A program made the position numbers and the translations under genes. From Rhyzopertha dominica (taxonomy: Eukaryota; Arthropoda; Insecta; Coleoptera; Bostrichidae): a stretch of 64,000 bases of DNA. Under the pieces are notes generated by a model. That model saw only the letters and a list, made by a program, of their open reading frames with translations, did not search any database and was not told the origin of the DNA. Where the stretch lies: the NCBI GenBank assembly GCA_025024175.1, contig QCXZ01000064.1:43607325-43671324 (forward strand), given 5' to 3'. Of this stretch, positions 1-12,200 are shown in pieces (the stretch's first letter is position 1; every line of letters begins with the position of its first letter).

Positions 1-438
1 TTTGCATCTTAAAGTTACTTTGATATGATGAAAAATATCATGATCTACAAGAATTTTCAAAAATTAGCATAAAATTTGTGAGTTATGTAGACGTTCTCAG
101 TAATAACTGTGTTGTTTGATACACATACCTATTTGGAACCATATAATTTACTGCTATTTTTCTTTGCCTCCAATCATAAGAAATAACTGACCGATGTAAG
201 TATCTATACTTTTAATTCGATACCTAAGTAGGTATCAATACTCCATGACCTGTACGGTATTGAGTAATAGTATTGATACCTAAGTGGTATTGTTTCATCC
301 CTAAATTTTCTACTTAGGTACAAATATTTGAATTCACAAGTGAATTCATTAGGTACTACGCTTTTTTAATACACCCTATATAAGTCTAATTGAATGTTAG
401 TGTAGTAAGTATATTAATAATATATAAAGGATTTTTAC
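1..438 (-). other. Intron 3' of the RREB1 exon (partial)
   Basis: AT-rich non-coding sequence directly downstream, in transcript sense, of the splice donor at 438-437. The rest of the gene, including the C-terminal zinc fingers expected of an RREB1-family protein, must lie to the left of the window. It contains a short near-palindrome around 220-237 (GATACCTAAGTAGGTATC), with a related copy near 275-290. Nothing else is recognised. Confidence 0.75.
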
Positions 439-442
439 CTGT
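431..442 (-). other. Splice donor of the RREB1 exon
   Basis: On the minus strand the sequence reads AACAG|GTAAAAAT, with the exon ending at 439 and GT at 438-437. The apparent stop codon TAA (437-435) is inside this donor, so the protein does not end here. The last codon is split after two bases (AG), so the intron is phase 2. Confidence 0.85.
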
Positions 443-3400
443 TTTCATCAGTTCCAGAGTTATTTCCTTCACTTGTGCTACCACTGGCAACCAGTCCTTC
501 CTCATCCTCCTCGCTAATTCCTTCGCCGTCATGATCGTCACCGTCTCTTCTAAAAAATTCTTTAAATTGCTGTTGGGAAGCGTTGTCCAGCAAACGAGAT
601 ACAGGAACTAGATCCTGCACCTCTTCATGTTTTGGATTCTTATTTTCGAACTTGGCATTCAGCTGCTTCAATCGCTCTTCCAGTATTTTCGTGGAGCTGC
701 TACTTTCCTTGGTCTCTTCAGCTTTTTCTTCAGTTTTCGAAAATACTTCATCTTTTTCGTCAATTATCAAATCACAGTCTTCGTCCTCCTCCTTTTTGGT
801 ATTATTGACAAACGCTGAATTAAAATTTTGAGTGTTGCGTAGATGGTGGGCTAGGATAGCGTACTTCAGTTTGTCATTAATGTGTTCTTTGGTTTCTTCA
901 AAACCTTGTAACTTTGGTACTTCAAATGTAGGTATAGTGAGATCACAATAGTTGCTTTTGACATTGACGGGAAGAATCTGAGGTTTTCGTCCGGGATTAC
1001 CCACCCCAGATCGTTGTCTTTGGGACCAAAATTGAGGATGTTGTTGCTTGATATGGCGTTCCATGTTTGACCGAAGAGTAAAGCGAGCCGAGCAGTGCTC
1101 ACAGGAAAACGGCCGTTCAGTGCGATAACGCCTTTGTTTCTGCTTTGGCATTAGAACTCCATTCTTTATTACCATCTTTACGGAATTTGGTGATTGTACC
1201 AAGTCTGGTTTTTGCTGACCGAGAGGACTATGAATTTTATTCAGGCCATCATTAAATGTTTGGTCAATGTTCACAGTAAGCTCTTCTTGTTTAGTCAGGG
1301 GGAACTTCGGTGTTTCCACTTCAGGCAGCTTCAATCCATTGAACGAGTTTTGGAAATTTTGTAATCGTTCTGGAGAGAAAGTATCTGCAATCATACCACC
1401 CCCTGCTAATTGTAACCGCTGCAATCTTTCTTTCAGCTCTTGTGGATCATGTGTGACTAAGGGGGAGTGTAATGATGGAAAAAGTAACGGATTTAAAGGA
1501 AATGGCCAGTTTGATAGATTCAAACCATTACGATAAAGGGCTAGGTGAGTAGCGTAAAAACTGTGCGGGTCAATCTTTGGCGTGTTCTTCAAGAGCTGTT
1601 GTGCAAGGATTTCTCCCATACTTAGTTCATTGGGTTTTTCTGCTGATTTTCGGCTCAAATCCTGGGGTATATCTTCATCCGTGTCAGTTTTGCTGGTATT
1701 TTCCTCTTGTTCTGTTTTCTTTTTGCTCAAATCCAGTACCAAATTTAGCGGCTGCTCGTCTTCATATGAGTTGGCATTCTGATGGATTATGGCTGATTCT
1801 TCTTGTCTTTCAAGTTCAAGTCGTTTTTTCAGAGTTTCCAGGTCTCTTACTTGTATCTTGGAAGTGACAGATTGTGGAGTGGACAAGCTGTTTAGGGCCG
1901 GGTTAAATACAAATTGTGGTTGCATGTATGGCAATTGGTTCATATGGTGCTCTTTCAGGGTCGGAAAAGATGCGGATGTCTCCTTTCCGAATTGGGGAGA
2001 AATGGTTTTTGGGATACAAATGCTTTCCGTGACAGGCTTTGGAATATCTGTTAGTAAAGAAATTTTTGGTGTGGATGACCTAAGTTTATCTGGACTTATG
2101 TCACCATTATCACTTGAAAAGCTAAAGTTCACCTTCTTGCTTTCCTCGCGTCCGCTTACTTTATTAATTTCATCGTTTGTGGGGTCTTCTGAGGGATGAT
2201 AGATTATGGATTTTTTGACTTCTTCCCGGGTACTTTTGGAATGCCTATTTCTTAAGTGTCTTTCACAGTTTGCTTTCGTCGTAAAAGCATAGTTACAAAT
2301 TGAACATTCGTATGGACGATCGCCATTATGAGTTCTCATGTGTCGCACTAAAGCAGCCTTGTCCACTGATGAATGTGGGCACATATTGCAGTAGTAAGTA
2401 CCATTAGTCGTACCGTTGAGGTGAGTACGGTTGTGACCTTTCAAAGCACGAAGGTTTGGAAATATGGCTGTACACAATCGACAAGGAAATTCTCCTCGCA
2501 TTTTCATTTTTCTAAATTCAGCAGCGAATATGTCTTGGGATTCGTCTTCTTGGTCGTTTTTAGAACATTCCTGAATGTCTACGTTTTTTATTTCTGGCTT
2601 CTGGTTTAGCTGCTGGAGCAGACTTCCATTAGTGGTCATGGATATTATAGACTGAATATCTGCTAAGTCTTTGTTGCTATCAATTTTTTTAACAGCATTG
2701 GCTAGTAGATGCTGATGGAGTTTGTTGGGAGTATCAAGAAATTTCTGATGTTCTTTGTGTTTCTCAAAGAAGGCGTTCTGTAAATCTAAACGCCCGAAGA
2801 AATCGGCACGTTTTATTTCCGATTCCGAAAAAGAGCTTGTCTTAGGTGATTCATCCTTTATGCTTAAATCCAAGCCTACCCCACATTCCTTCTCGTGTAT
2901 TTCCAACGAGGCAGCACAAGGAAACGCTCTTGAGCATTTCTGACATACAAACTGCAATCCACTAGATGCCTTGTGAATGCTTTTTTCACATTGATAGCGG
3001 GCTATATGTGGAAACTTTTGACTCGAGAAGTCAACGAATGTTAAATCTTTGAATCCGGTTACAAAACTCTTGGCATGTTTTGTTGCTTCTTCAGAGTTAT
3101 GGACGATGCTGCGATGGGCATTAAGTAGTCTATTGTTCTGAAACATTTGGTTGCACTGATTACAACTGACGGGTGAATTTGGATGATTGTCCTCAATGTG
3201 AGTTTCGAAGGAGTGCAAAGAATCAAAGTCAGTTCTGTCACATATCGGGCATTTGTAGTTTTGAGCGTGATCGGTTGAGGAAATGGAATCGCCCTTTTTT
3301 AGTAATTTTACAGCATCCTCATCTCCTTCGTATTTACGTTTAGACTCTACCTTATTGTTGTTAAATTCTATGTTTCTTGATCCGCCGCTATCTGTGCTGC

Positions 3401-3895
3401 TGTCAGATTCGTAGCTTTCGTTCTTGTTCGTGTGTGTCCTTACGTGCCTGTGCATGTTTCCGTTCGTGGTAAAAGTATCACCACAATACTTGCAAGCGAA
3501 CGGGCGTTCCCCACTATGAACCAATACGTGCCTGTCCAAACTGGAACTGGAACTGAGTGCCTTTTTGCATATCCTGCATACGAAGCCCTTTTCGTTGTCT
3601 TGAGTCTCTCCGTGGTTGTTGTGGGAACGTATGTGGAGTGTAAAATCGTGCTGGGAAGAAAATGTCATCTTGCAGATGGGACAGAAATGCTTATGGTCGG
3701 GAGAACTGCAATCACTTCGGTTGTCTGAGTCGGACAGGGTACTGGAGTGAGCTGATGTATCTGCAGGATCGCCGGGGTATGTTGAGTTCATGGTAGCAGA
3801 AAACACCCCTGAGTCGCTCCTGTTGCTTTGGTTTGGTATGAAGTCTTTGGTTGGAAGGTTTGGTTTCGATGTGGCTTCCAGGTTCACATTGGAAA
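439..3895 (-). CDS. RREB1: RREB1/hindsight (pebbled) zinc-finger transcription factor, one large internal exon
   Basis: Open for 1151 full codons. Numbering residues from position 3908, C2H2-type fingers lie at about 75-96, 109-131, 137-159, 218-242, 247-270, 320-342 (last ligand Cys342, C2HC), 474-496, 505-527, 533-556 and 934-957. The arrangement is typical of the RREB1/hindsight family: a triplet starting CPICKMTF, a conserved FKDLTFVDFSSQKFP segment before finger 6, then a second triplet. PQDLS (748-752) and the related VLDLS (724-728) and GLDLS (345-349) resemble CtBP-binding PxDLS motifs. Basic stretches SKRKY and KQKQRRYR may be nuclear-localisation signals, and the end is acidic. Known family members are nuclear DNA-binding regulators acting with Ras/MAPK and Notch signalling in epithelia. 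There is no true ATG at the 5' end: the frame opens in the intron, the exon starts at an acceptor (3895) and ends at a donor (439). The first in-frame ATG is at 3791-3789 in a good context (ACCATG). N- and C-terminal exons are missing. Family assignment is firm. Confidence 0.95.
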
Positions 3896-3915
3896 CTGCA
3901 AATAACAAGTAGCTT
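3896..3915 (-). other. Splice acceptor of the RREB1 exon
   Basis: On the minus strand the sequence reads TTGTTATTTGCAG|TTTCC, with AG at 3897-3896 and the first exon base at 3895. The frame seen upstream (TTG TTA TTT GCA) is intronic and meets a TAA at 3920-3918. The exon begins with two bases of a split codon, so the upstream intron must be phase 1. Confidence 0.85.
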
Positions 3916-4010
3916 TCTTAGCATGACAGTAGTATTAATTTGTACTATACAATACATTATATTTATTTAAGAGTCTGAAAAGTGATTTATAACCAGGAGT
4001 TTTGATGTTT

Positions 4011-4665
4011 GTTTATTTATTTATTTCGTAAACGCACGCTACAGAAATGGTGCTATAACAGAATAAGAATATAATAAAATAGGAGAAAAACAAACAACTA
4101 ACAATATCACAGCATCAGGCTCTTAAATTCTTTATAACTAGTGGCAAAAATATCACATTCTGTATGCTATCTGTTAAAGTTTCGCACTAGGCGGTCAATT
4201 ACCACATTAAAACCGTAGTTTGTTCTATGAGGTCGCTCTAAAATCAACTGTTGAAGCCTAGTTGATGTACTCACTCTAAAATTGACATTAACCAATAGAT
4301 TACTACATGATATCACTCCATTACACAACTTGTGCAGAAAAAGTGCCATATTTTGACATGTACGAGTCTCTAAATTCTGCAGATCAGCTAGCAAGAGTCT
4401 GGTTATGTGAGGAATGTTATCACAAGGAAAATGTAATTTATACAATAAAAATCGAACAAACCTTGACTGAATTTGATCGATTCTGTTAATGTGACATGCA
4501 TATGAAGGGGACCAAACTAGGCTGTTGTATTCTAAAAGACTTCTTACCAAGCTAACATACAAATTTTTATTGCTCTAGTATCCAACATGTAAATGCAGTT
4601 GCGCTTAATGAAACCCAACATTCTAGCTGCCTTACTTCTAAATGACAACAATAACTCCATGGATG
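4011..4665 (-). mobile_element. 3' end of a jockey/CR1-like non-LTR retrotransposon (LINE), 5'-truncated
   Basis: Minus-strand codons 4562-4167 encode the C-terminus of a LINE reverse transcriptase. It starts YVSLVRSLLEYNSLVWSP, followed by HINRIDQIQSRFVRFL and, near the end, RTNYGFNVVIDRLVRNFN, all typical of jockey/CR1-type polymerases. Upstream, the related text SKAARMLGFIKRN can be read to about 4640 but only through a frameshift near 4568, so the ORF is broken. After the stop there is a short 3' UTR and a (TAAA)n tail at 4027-4011, the usual 3' signature of such elements. It is a dead 5'-truncated copy in the RREB1 intron, in the same orientation as the gene. Confidence 0.8.
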
Positions 4666-4803
4666 GAGTGCTTAGCAGCCTGTTGTGCCTGCTTATTAAT
4701 AAAGTTTGCAAAAAATGGATGAAACCTAACTAAAATGTGGGAAACTAATTAGTAAGTGATGCTTGGAAAATAAAGCAATGAACTTTTTAGTGGGAAGGCA
4801 AAA

Positions 4804-6300
4804 TACAGAGTGTCGGTAAAGTAATATATACGATTGACAATGAGGGTTATTTGCAGAAATCAAATAAAGGCTTTAACACTGATGCAGACTATCTGATCCT
4901 ATCATGAAGATATGACATCATCAATTTCGTTAATAAAACCATTTGCATTTTTAAGTCAGTCAAGCCCTTATTATTTAAGGAATTCAACCATTATGTCATT
5001 TGGCATTAAAAAACTATCAAAATGGGCACATATGGATATTGCTTATTCAATATAGAGAGTTGCTACAAAGTATGGAACCAGCAGGATATTTCAGGTTTTG
5101 TTCGACTGATTTTTCTGAAATTGTGCATGGGCCTATGGGTAATTAAAATGCATTTTATGGAATTTTTTCAACTCCGTGTCAGCTCTCGTTTCCGAGATAT
5201 GGGTGCAAGTTGCATTTTTTTAAATTGTGTGCGTTGGTCAGGATAGTCCTTCTGATGTTCATAGTTTAATCGGATCTTATAAGCATGAAATTTTTTTTTT
5301 GATAAAGTTTACCCACCTGACACTGGGAAAGGTTCAAATTTTCTTTAGATTGTAAATAAAATGTTTAATTTTGTGTTGTTGTTTAATTTGGGATAACCAA
5401 ACCTTGGCAAATCCTTCACATTACTCGATTTGTGAAATCGTGTAATAAATCCACTAACAGTAGATTGTGCAATAGGAGGTATGTAATGGTGTTCCATGTT
5501 AAAGAAGGCGTTGATGATTCCGGAGTTTATCAACATAACTTATGCTTATTAAAATTGGGATTTGTTCAGTCTCCATTTTAATTGAAAATGCTGATCAGAA
5601 TTGTCAGTGTAAATATTATGTCCACGATTATGTATGAGAATTGCCACTGTCAAAGTTGTATTTTTACATAGTCGACTTTTGATTGTAATAATGTTGTATT
5701 TATACTGAATCGGCTTTTGCTAACTTTAATATTACTTCAAATTGGACTAAGAACTTGCTGAATTTCAAAAAAATAGCAAAAAGCAGTTGGTATCAGTTGA
5801 TAAAAAGGTATCACCTGTAAATTCTGAATTCTTTCAATTTCACTGGAACATACAGATGATAACTTTTTGTCTATTGATACTATACAGTCAACGTTTTTGT
5901 TATTTTCGAAATTGTCTTAGTAAATTCAAGGTATTCATTCAACAAGTGCTTACTTTAGCCAGAAGGAACATAAAATGTGTACCGGCAGGTTTAACTCACA
6001 TTACTTATTCGAAAATTTTTTTGGGGTGTCACAGGGATTGATTACTTATGTTCAAATTTTAAGCATTTGCTTGCCTACTTTTTTATGTATTTTTAAAGTT
6101 ATTTTATGCACATGTTAAATAATACCTTTTTTCCAAAGGTACCTCTTTTGATGACATAATGGTTGAATTCCTTAGATAACCGGGGTTCGAATGACAAAAA
6201 ATACATGTGATTCTATTTATAAAACATTTAATGACGTCATATCTTTATCATTGTCATATACTGCTTTGTTTCAATCGTTTCCAAATAAAACTTTAAATAT
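4804..6300. mobile_element. Decayed Tc1/mariner-superfamily transposon with long inverted repeats
   Basis: A 29-bp inverted repeat with one mismatch pairs 4971-4999 with 6151-6179. Going outward on both sides, weaker similarity continues to about 4865 and 6290, including a shared GTCATATCTT. The left side runs on to TACAGAGTGTCGGTAAAG at 4804, which resembles the end of this transposon class. Between the repeats is a minus-strand transposase N-terminus (separate entry). The exact right end and a target-site duplication were not found, so the outer limits are approximate. Confidence 0.55.
5130..5575 (-). pseudogene. Transposase N-terminal (HTH) relic, Tc1/mariner superfamily
   Basis: The minus strand at 5536-5345 reads PPIAQSTVSGFITRFHKS, then NVKDLPRFGYPKL and TKLNILF. 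This is the helix-turn-helix and linker pattern of the insect transposases whose catalytic core carries WFQHDGAPPHY. After frameshifts the next block resembles KFHAYKIRL...DYPDQRTQFKK, matching the usual KFHPYK...DRR.EFC stretch. No long frame survives, so it is inactive. The catalytic half is not recognisable here. It lies inside the inverted-repeat element above. Confidence 0.65.
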
Positions 6301-8926
6301 GAAGTTACTTGTTACAGTTTTTTTTGAATTTATACAAATGAAGCTTATTTTGAATTTTATAGGTTACTTTATCGACACTGTACTGTACACAGAGATCTAC
6401 TTCCACAGTAAATGGTGTTGCACGTAGAACCTATTAACACCACTAGATGGCACTGCCTATAAGGAAGAAATAAAGCGACTACCTTTTAGGACCCTACGTA
6501 ACCATTGTGCTAGCTTTAATAGTTTCTCGAGTCAGTGAAAAGAGTAATATTTTTAAAACAGATATGTTTTTGTAATTCGCAATGGTATAAAGTGTTTATT
6601 AAATCTAGCAACTACATTATTGCTTAAGTTACATTAATTAACATTTTTGGTTTATAGGTAATTCTTTTGGCTCGAAACTTCATCATTTTATTAAAAAAAA
6701 GGTTTCATCATTTCCCGGAAAATATGTACATTTATCAAGTGCTGATGTGATGTTAAAATATTCGTGCACAAAAACATGCAAATATTTTTTTAAAACTTAT
6801 TTATTGAAGTGTTTGTTGAAAGTTGTTCAAACCTTACCGGATTAAAATTAATTGCAGCAAGTTTCTACAATCAAGAGAAAATAGCAAAATGATGCTATGG
6901 TCTAGAAATTGTCTTCAGAATTCTACAACTTTATTATTTCTATCGAATAAAGTTCTACATGCGAAAAAATTCAATTAAAAGCCAATAACGAGTTGTGAAG
7001 TCCACAATAGAATGTTTTGCCTCTTAACAAAGAATTTGATGTTGTGGTACTTACTTCATACAAAATAAGGAGTGGGCCTCTTTCTCATTAACAACCCTGC
7101 ATAATATTTGTCCGACAGAACACATTCATTTATTCTAAACTTTATTTCTTAATGTTCAAAAAGAGGTTACAGTTTCGCAACTATCGCAGTGGATATTTAT
7201 TCTGAAAGTCTGGTTTGATAAGGTGTCCTCCTACGCCTTAATAAATTTTATCATTTCCCATCAAAGTAGGGGTATCAAAATAGTTGCGGATATACCGTTA
7301 GTCATTTTGTGTATCTATTGGGTGTTCCCAATAAATATTTACGATTTGCATCAATTACGCGGGACTGACGTGCAGGAACAATTGCTATTGTTTGAAGGAA
7401 CGTCATGTTTAAATCTATATATGTCTTAACATGAGCATTTTATGTCCACAGATTATCACGAGAAATCTACCCATTGATTCAACTTATTCATGTTCATATT
7501 GTATGTATGTAATACTGTTTGAAATAGTTCACTACGAACAAAAGCTCTAAGTACATTAACTTTTAAATATATAGGTTGCAAATATTCTAAGTGGGAGACA
7601 TAAATTAATTAGACCATAAGAGCGGTAAAGTCTGTAGTCAACGGAATTTATATATAACTACAGACGGATGTGAAAGACGACGCGGAAACATGAACAAATT
7701 CACAAATATTTGTTGCCATAATCAGAAGGGCTACAAATGCAATAAGTTGAAAGTTAAATATTAATTCAATAATTAACGAGATAAACACGATACGATTAAA
7801 ATACATGGCGGCATAATTAAGAAATGAAAAATATGTAAACGAAATCGAAAGGGGAAATGGGACAGATAAAACGAGCACAAATATTAAAATAATGACTAAT
7901 TCGGAAAGCTATCGGAAGGCATGCAGAGCTCGTTACACATTTTGTAGATTATTATAATCGACAAATTAGCGGTGTACCTGTTGATCGTAGATACCATGGC
8001 GAAGGAGTGAAGTCATACGCGATAAAAATTCTTTGTCGTTTCGTGTTTATTCGGTACCATCCATAATTTACTTGACCCAAATGCGATAGGTGATTGTTAT
8101 TGTACATGTCCACTTACATTTTTAAACAGGCGGCTTTCGCAACGATTTGAGGAACGCTACAGAGCTATTTGAGGTGATCAGGCCAGTGGCGTGGTCAAAT
8201 ATTTTCAAGTTGGAAAGACTGACCTTTAATTATAACCCAAATTGATAAGGGTGCGTATATGGTATTATACTTATATGGTAGGTCATAATTAGGTTGCCTT
8301 ACACTGTTTTAGTTAGACATTATGATGAAAGTATGCGACAATTTGCATACTGTTATAATAGGTTTTAATTCTGCTTGTTCATGTGACTATTGATAAAGTT
8401 TTGCCTTGCAGTTATGAATAATAAATACATTAAGTTTATTGGTAAACAGAAGAATCAATTGTAGTCGACATGATATATAACAAATCATCATAATTATATG
8501 CAAAATACGACATCGTGATGTAGAAATTGTCTTATTTTCGAGGTTCTCGGGTTCTCACAGAATACAGTGGCCTAATCGGGTTATTTTAAAGAATTATTCA
8601 CTCTATACTATACTATTCCATACTCTATATTGATTAAAGTTGAATTTTTCAAAATGTAAACCACGTTGGCTATGACGAAAATATACAACTTGCTGCGTTT
8701 CTTGTTCACTGTAACAGCATGCTACGGCATTTTAATTTATAAGATTATGTATGAAACGATGACAAAAACTAATAAAAATTATGCTTTCATATTTTAATCT
8801 GCTGGTACATGTGATGTACCAAAAGTATGAACAAGATATGAGAGGCACCTCTAGCAAATAAAGGTTTAACAATAATCTCTAAATGCTATTTATTATAGGT
8901 GATGTCAATGGTGTATTGTGTAGAAT
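6301..8926. other. Non-coding stretch, no gene seen
   Basis: AT-rich intronic or intergenic DNA. Short frames here have no recognisable domain. The part at 7640-8060 is less repetitive, with several homeodomain-type cores (ATTAA/TTAAT) such as TTAATTCAATAATTAACG, and could be regulatory. That is composition only. A fragment CCAGTGGCGTGG at 8183-8194 resembles transposon ends. Confidence 0.4.
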
Positions 8927-9240
8927 CTACATTTTAGCAATATGTAAATTAGCAAAACCGTAATTAAAAAAAACGGGTTTTCCCAAATATTTCCGAAAAA
9001 TACTTAATATATTAAAAAAAATGAAAATGCCATCAGATAAGAAATTAAATTTCTCACGAAAAATGTTTTTAAAAATTTGTCCAGAAAATTGACATTTTCG
9101 AAATATTTCCAAAAAACTGGATTTTGGACACTGTCCACGTATTTTTTTTTAATTTTTTGATCGTATAATATAAGAAATAAAAAAAGCGTATCTGTCATTT
9201 TGACAATTGGATGTGGAAGTATCGATTCAATCTGCAGCGG
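8927..9240 (-). repeat. Dispersed repeat, copy 1 (inverted relative to 39091-39560)
   Basis: The reverse complement of this segment aligns along its length with 39091-39560. Shared blocks include GCTGCARATTGAATC, ACTTCCRCATCCAATTGTC and TTTCGAAAATGTCAA, then GTGAGAAATTT and ATCTGATGG. Copy 1 lacks about 190 bases that are present in copy 2. Both are probably fragments of one DNA transposon. Short frames across it are not convincing genes. Confidence 0.75.
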
Positions 9241-12200
9241 TTTTTTTCTATTAAATTGGTATGCATATTAAAAAGTGTATAATTTGTATTGTATGGCGGA
9301 ATAACGTTTCTCATCTATCTCAATAATTAGGTATATTTTATAAATTATAATAACAATAAGACTGCTACTTTTTTTTAAAAAAAAGGAAATATCGTTTGCT
9401 TTAATAATTGATTTAACTAATTTTTCCATGTTTTTCCAACACATTGCAGATGTTTTACAGATCCAAATACTTTTAAAATAAAATACAGAAATTGTATGAA
9501 AATAGAGCAAATTATATATTTTTCTGCTTGAATTGAGTGAATTATACTTAATTATGGTTATCATTTATAAAAAGCAACTATGATCGGCATACCGGAAATG
9601 AATATTTTGATTAAAAGTACGAGCACGCAACTCTATGTAAATCATTGCTACCACAGACGGCAACAGAATGAGCGATTTTTCAGTTTTGGAGTGTAATTTA
9701 AAAACGTTTCTTTTGATTGTAGGGTAAAAGTGTCCAACATTTGCGAAGTGCATATCTCGATACGAACAACCATAAGTGAGATACCCCGTTAGGACAGACA
9801 CTATGCAGTATCGAATTTTTGTATAGGGACTAGAGAGCTTCAATTTTTAATATTTGACCAAGACAAATGGGTATCATCTGCTGTTGCTAGAAGCCATATA
9901 GGTACCACTAGGTCGGCTAAATATTGATATTTGAAGACGATTGATATCCTACACAAAAAAATTCAAAACCAATAATTTAACAGTACCTTTATAAAAATAA
10001 ACAATTTTAGATGATGATTACCAAATATATTCGTTTGCAATGCAGAATTATAAACGTGGATTGTTTTGAATGTTCTTTGTTTCATGAGATTTATCAAATA
10101 TGATTAGAGAACATCTTGAGTTTATGCAATGTCTTTTTGAAAAGAAATATTAAATTGTCCAACTGGAATAAGTCGAGAGGTTTCAACGGTGTACTCACTG
10201 TGCACCTTTGAAATCATTTAATGCAAAAACATTCAATTTAGACCATTAAACGAAATCATAATTTGGTAGGTACAAACAAAAAACTTATTTTGTGTGATAG
10301 CATTCTTTTTAGATCATCACGGCTGTATCACTTTATCCACAGTTTTTTCCACAATAATCGAATACCGCTGCAGTTTAGAGCGGTCAATAATCTGTTATTA
10401 AAGTGTTATAATAAATGCAAAAATTGAATAAATAAAAATTTTGACAAGGAAAAAGCTTTGATACGATTATAAATAGCTAAGAAGGCTTAAGACAGTAAAT
10501 ACAGCTGAAACGTAGCTAAAAATACAATTTTTTTTTATTAAAAAAAGGAACCATATCCAATAAAAAGGAGATGCAAACCATTAACCAAGGAGTTTCGCAA
10601 AAGAAGCAAATAATTAGTGTAGAATAACGTTTTTTCGTATATGCAACAAAATGTTCATGAGAAATATCTCTTATTGTTTATTTTTGGTTTTAAGCTTTAT
10701 GCCTTTTATACACCATAAAATAAACTTGACTCTATGTCTGACAAAACTATGTTAAATATCTGCAAATGTAATGTATTTTTTATTAGGGAAGGAATACTAG
10801 ACACATTTTGGTTTAGAGCCGTATTAAATTTAAATAAATTTACAATTTTATCGTATCGTATGTATATGTTTTTTCGAATGTACGTATAATTACATCAACC
10901 TAAGAAATAATATTTAGAAGCCAGAGGTAAATCAATACATATAAAATAAATTACGACGAAAATATTTTCGATAGCCTTCACATGTTTAAACGAAAAAATA
11001 TATAAACAACTTCTAATAAAAAGCGTAACAGCTGCACTATTTAGCTACTATCCTATATAAACACTAAAAATTCGCCAAACTTCTTAAAATACTATCTAAT
11101 TTGATACCCTGAAAAATCTCACTCACGATCATGTCAAAAAATCCAATCACGTTTATAGTCAAGCAATTCTACCAGAACGCTTTTTTTATTGCAAAATCTT
11201 TTATAATCTTCGCACCCTCGACACAAATCAATGTCTCTGGTTGTAACAACATGTCACTCACAATAGGTATCTCTATGTAGATGTTTACACTGCACAAAGC
11301 GTTATGTTTGCTTGCGGAGAAGACGGAAAACGCTAAAAGATTATGGACCACAATAACATAGATTGCACAAAAACCACATCTCCAGTTTCCTTTACAAACA
11401 GAGAACTTATTGATATAAGGGTAAAGATAAAGCATGCAAATGGCCTTACTAATCAGCACATTTGGCTTTAGTTTTAATGAAAACGTAAACAGGTTCTAGT
11501 ATACTAAACGTATGTTAAAATTGCTTGTAGTATATGAAATTATTAGGAAGTCAATAGATTTATCAAAATGCTACTTTTGTAATAGGCAAATTTTCGAGGT
11601 AAATGCCATTTTGCGTCATATCTTCATTTTTAAACTTGCTTGGAAGTTGTATGATTTTAAAATAACAATTTCAGAAATTCTGCTTTCTTGTTTCTGCAGT
11701 CTGAAATAATGATTATAAAATGCGCTCAGTTTCAAGGGATTCTAATATGTTTAATAGTTATACTCAGAGACTCCTCGTTTTGCAAGTGGCAACTAACGGA
11801 ATAATTTGCAGTTTTAATATTGATAACAACCTAACTTACCATCACTGTCCTGTGGCGGTGGAGAACCAGTCTGAAGATTATGGGGAATGCAAACTGTTCC
11901 TTGCATCTCGAAATCACCGTCTGAAACAAGTATAATTTCTGTTAACTAAACTATTCATACTTTAATATTTGTTAGAAGAAATGGGTAAAGAAAAGGTTGC
12001 AATTTTCAATTGGCTCTTGCTGATAGCAAAATTTTCATTTTTGCGTCGTTAAATAGGGTTTTTTCGTTTAGCTTCGGATGTCTTTAGAAGTTAACGAAAT
12101 TTATGGAGATTCATGGTAATCGAATGTTAAATTCCTATTCCTCATATAACAACGAGAAGTACACATTTCAGAGCAGTAACAAAATTTGAAATAATAACAT

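Noticed and set aside
390..3728. Many open frames on the plus strand, and in other minus frames, across the RREB1 exon (for example 1789-2199, 1577-1867, 3432-3728).
   Set aside because: They are antisense or shifted shadows of a strongly conserved zinc-finger frame and have no domains of their own.
3712..3957. Minus-strand 81-codon frame overlapping the RREB1 acceptor as a separate gene.
   Set aside because: It crosses the acceptor and is only the alternative phase of the RREB1 exon. It is relevant only as the frame a direct join from 57436 would enter.
6150..6195. tRNA-like GGGGTTCGAATGAC with an upstream TGGTTGAATTCC, possible tRNA gene or SINE head.
   Set aside because: The same block is the inverted repeat of the transposon at 4804-6300. 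No acceptor or anticodon stem can be drawn.
7648..7878. Hydrophobic 76-codon minus-strand frame that could suggest a membrane protein.
   Set aside because: Codons are dominated by AT-rich sequence giving Ile/Phe/Leu. There is no splice or Kozak context and no domain.
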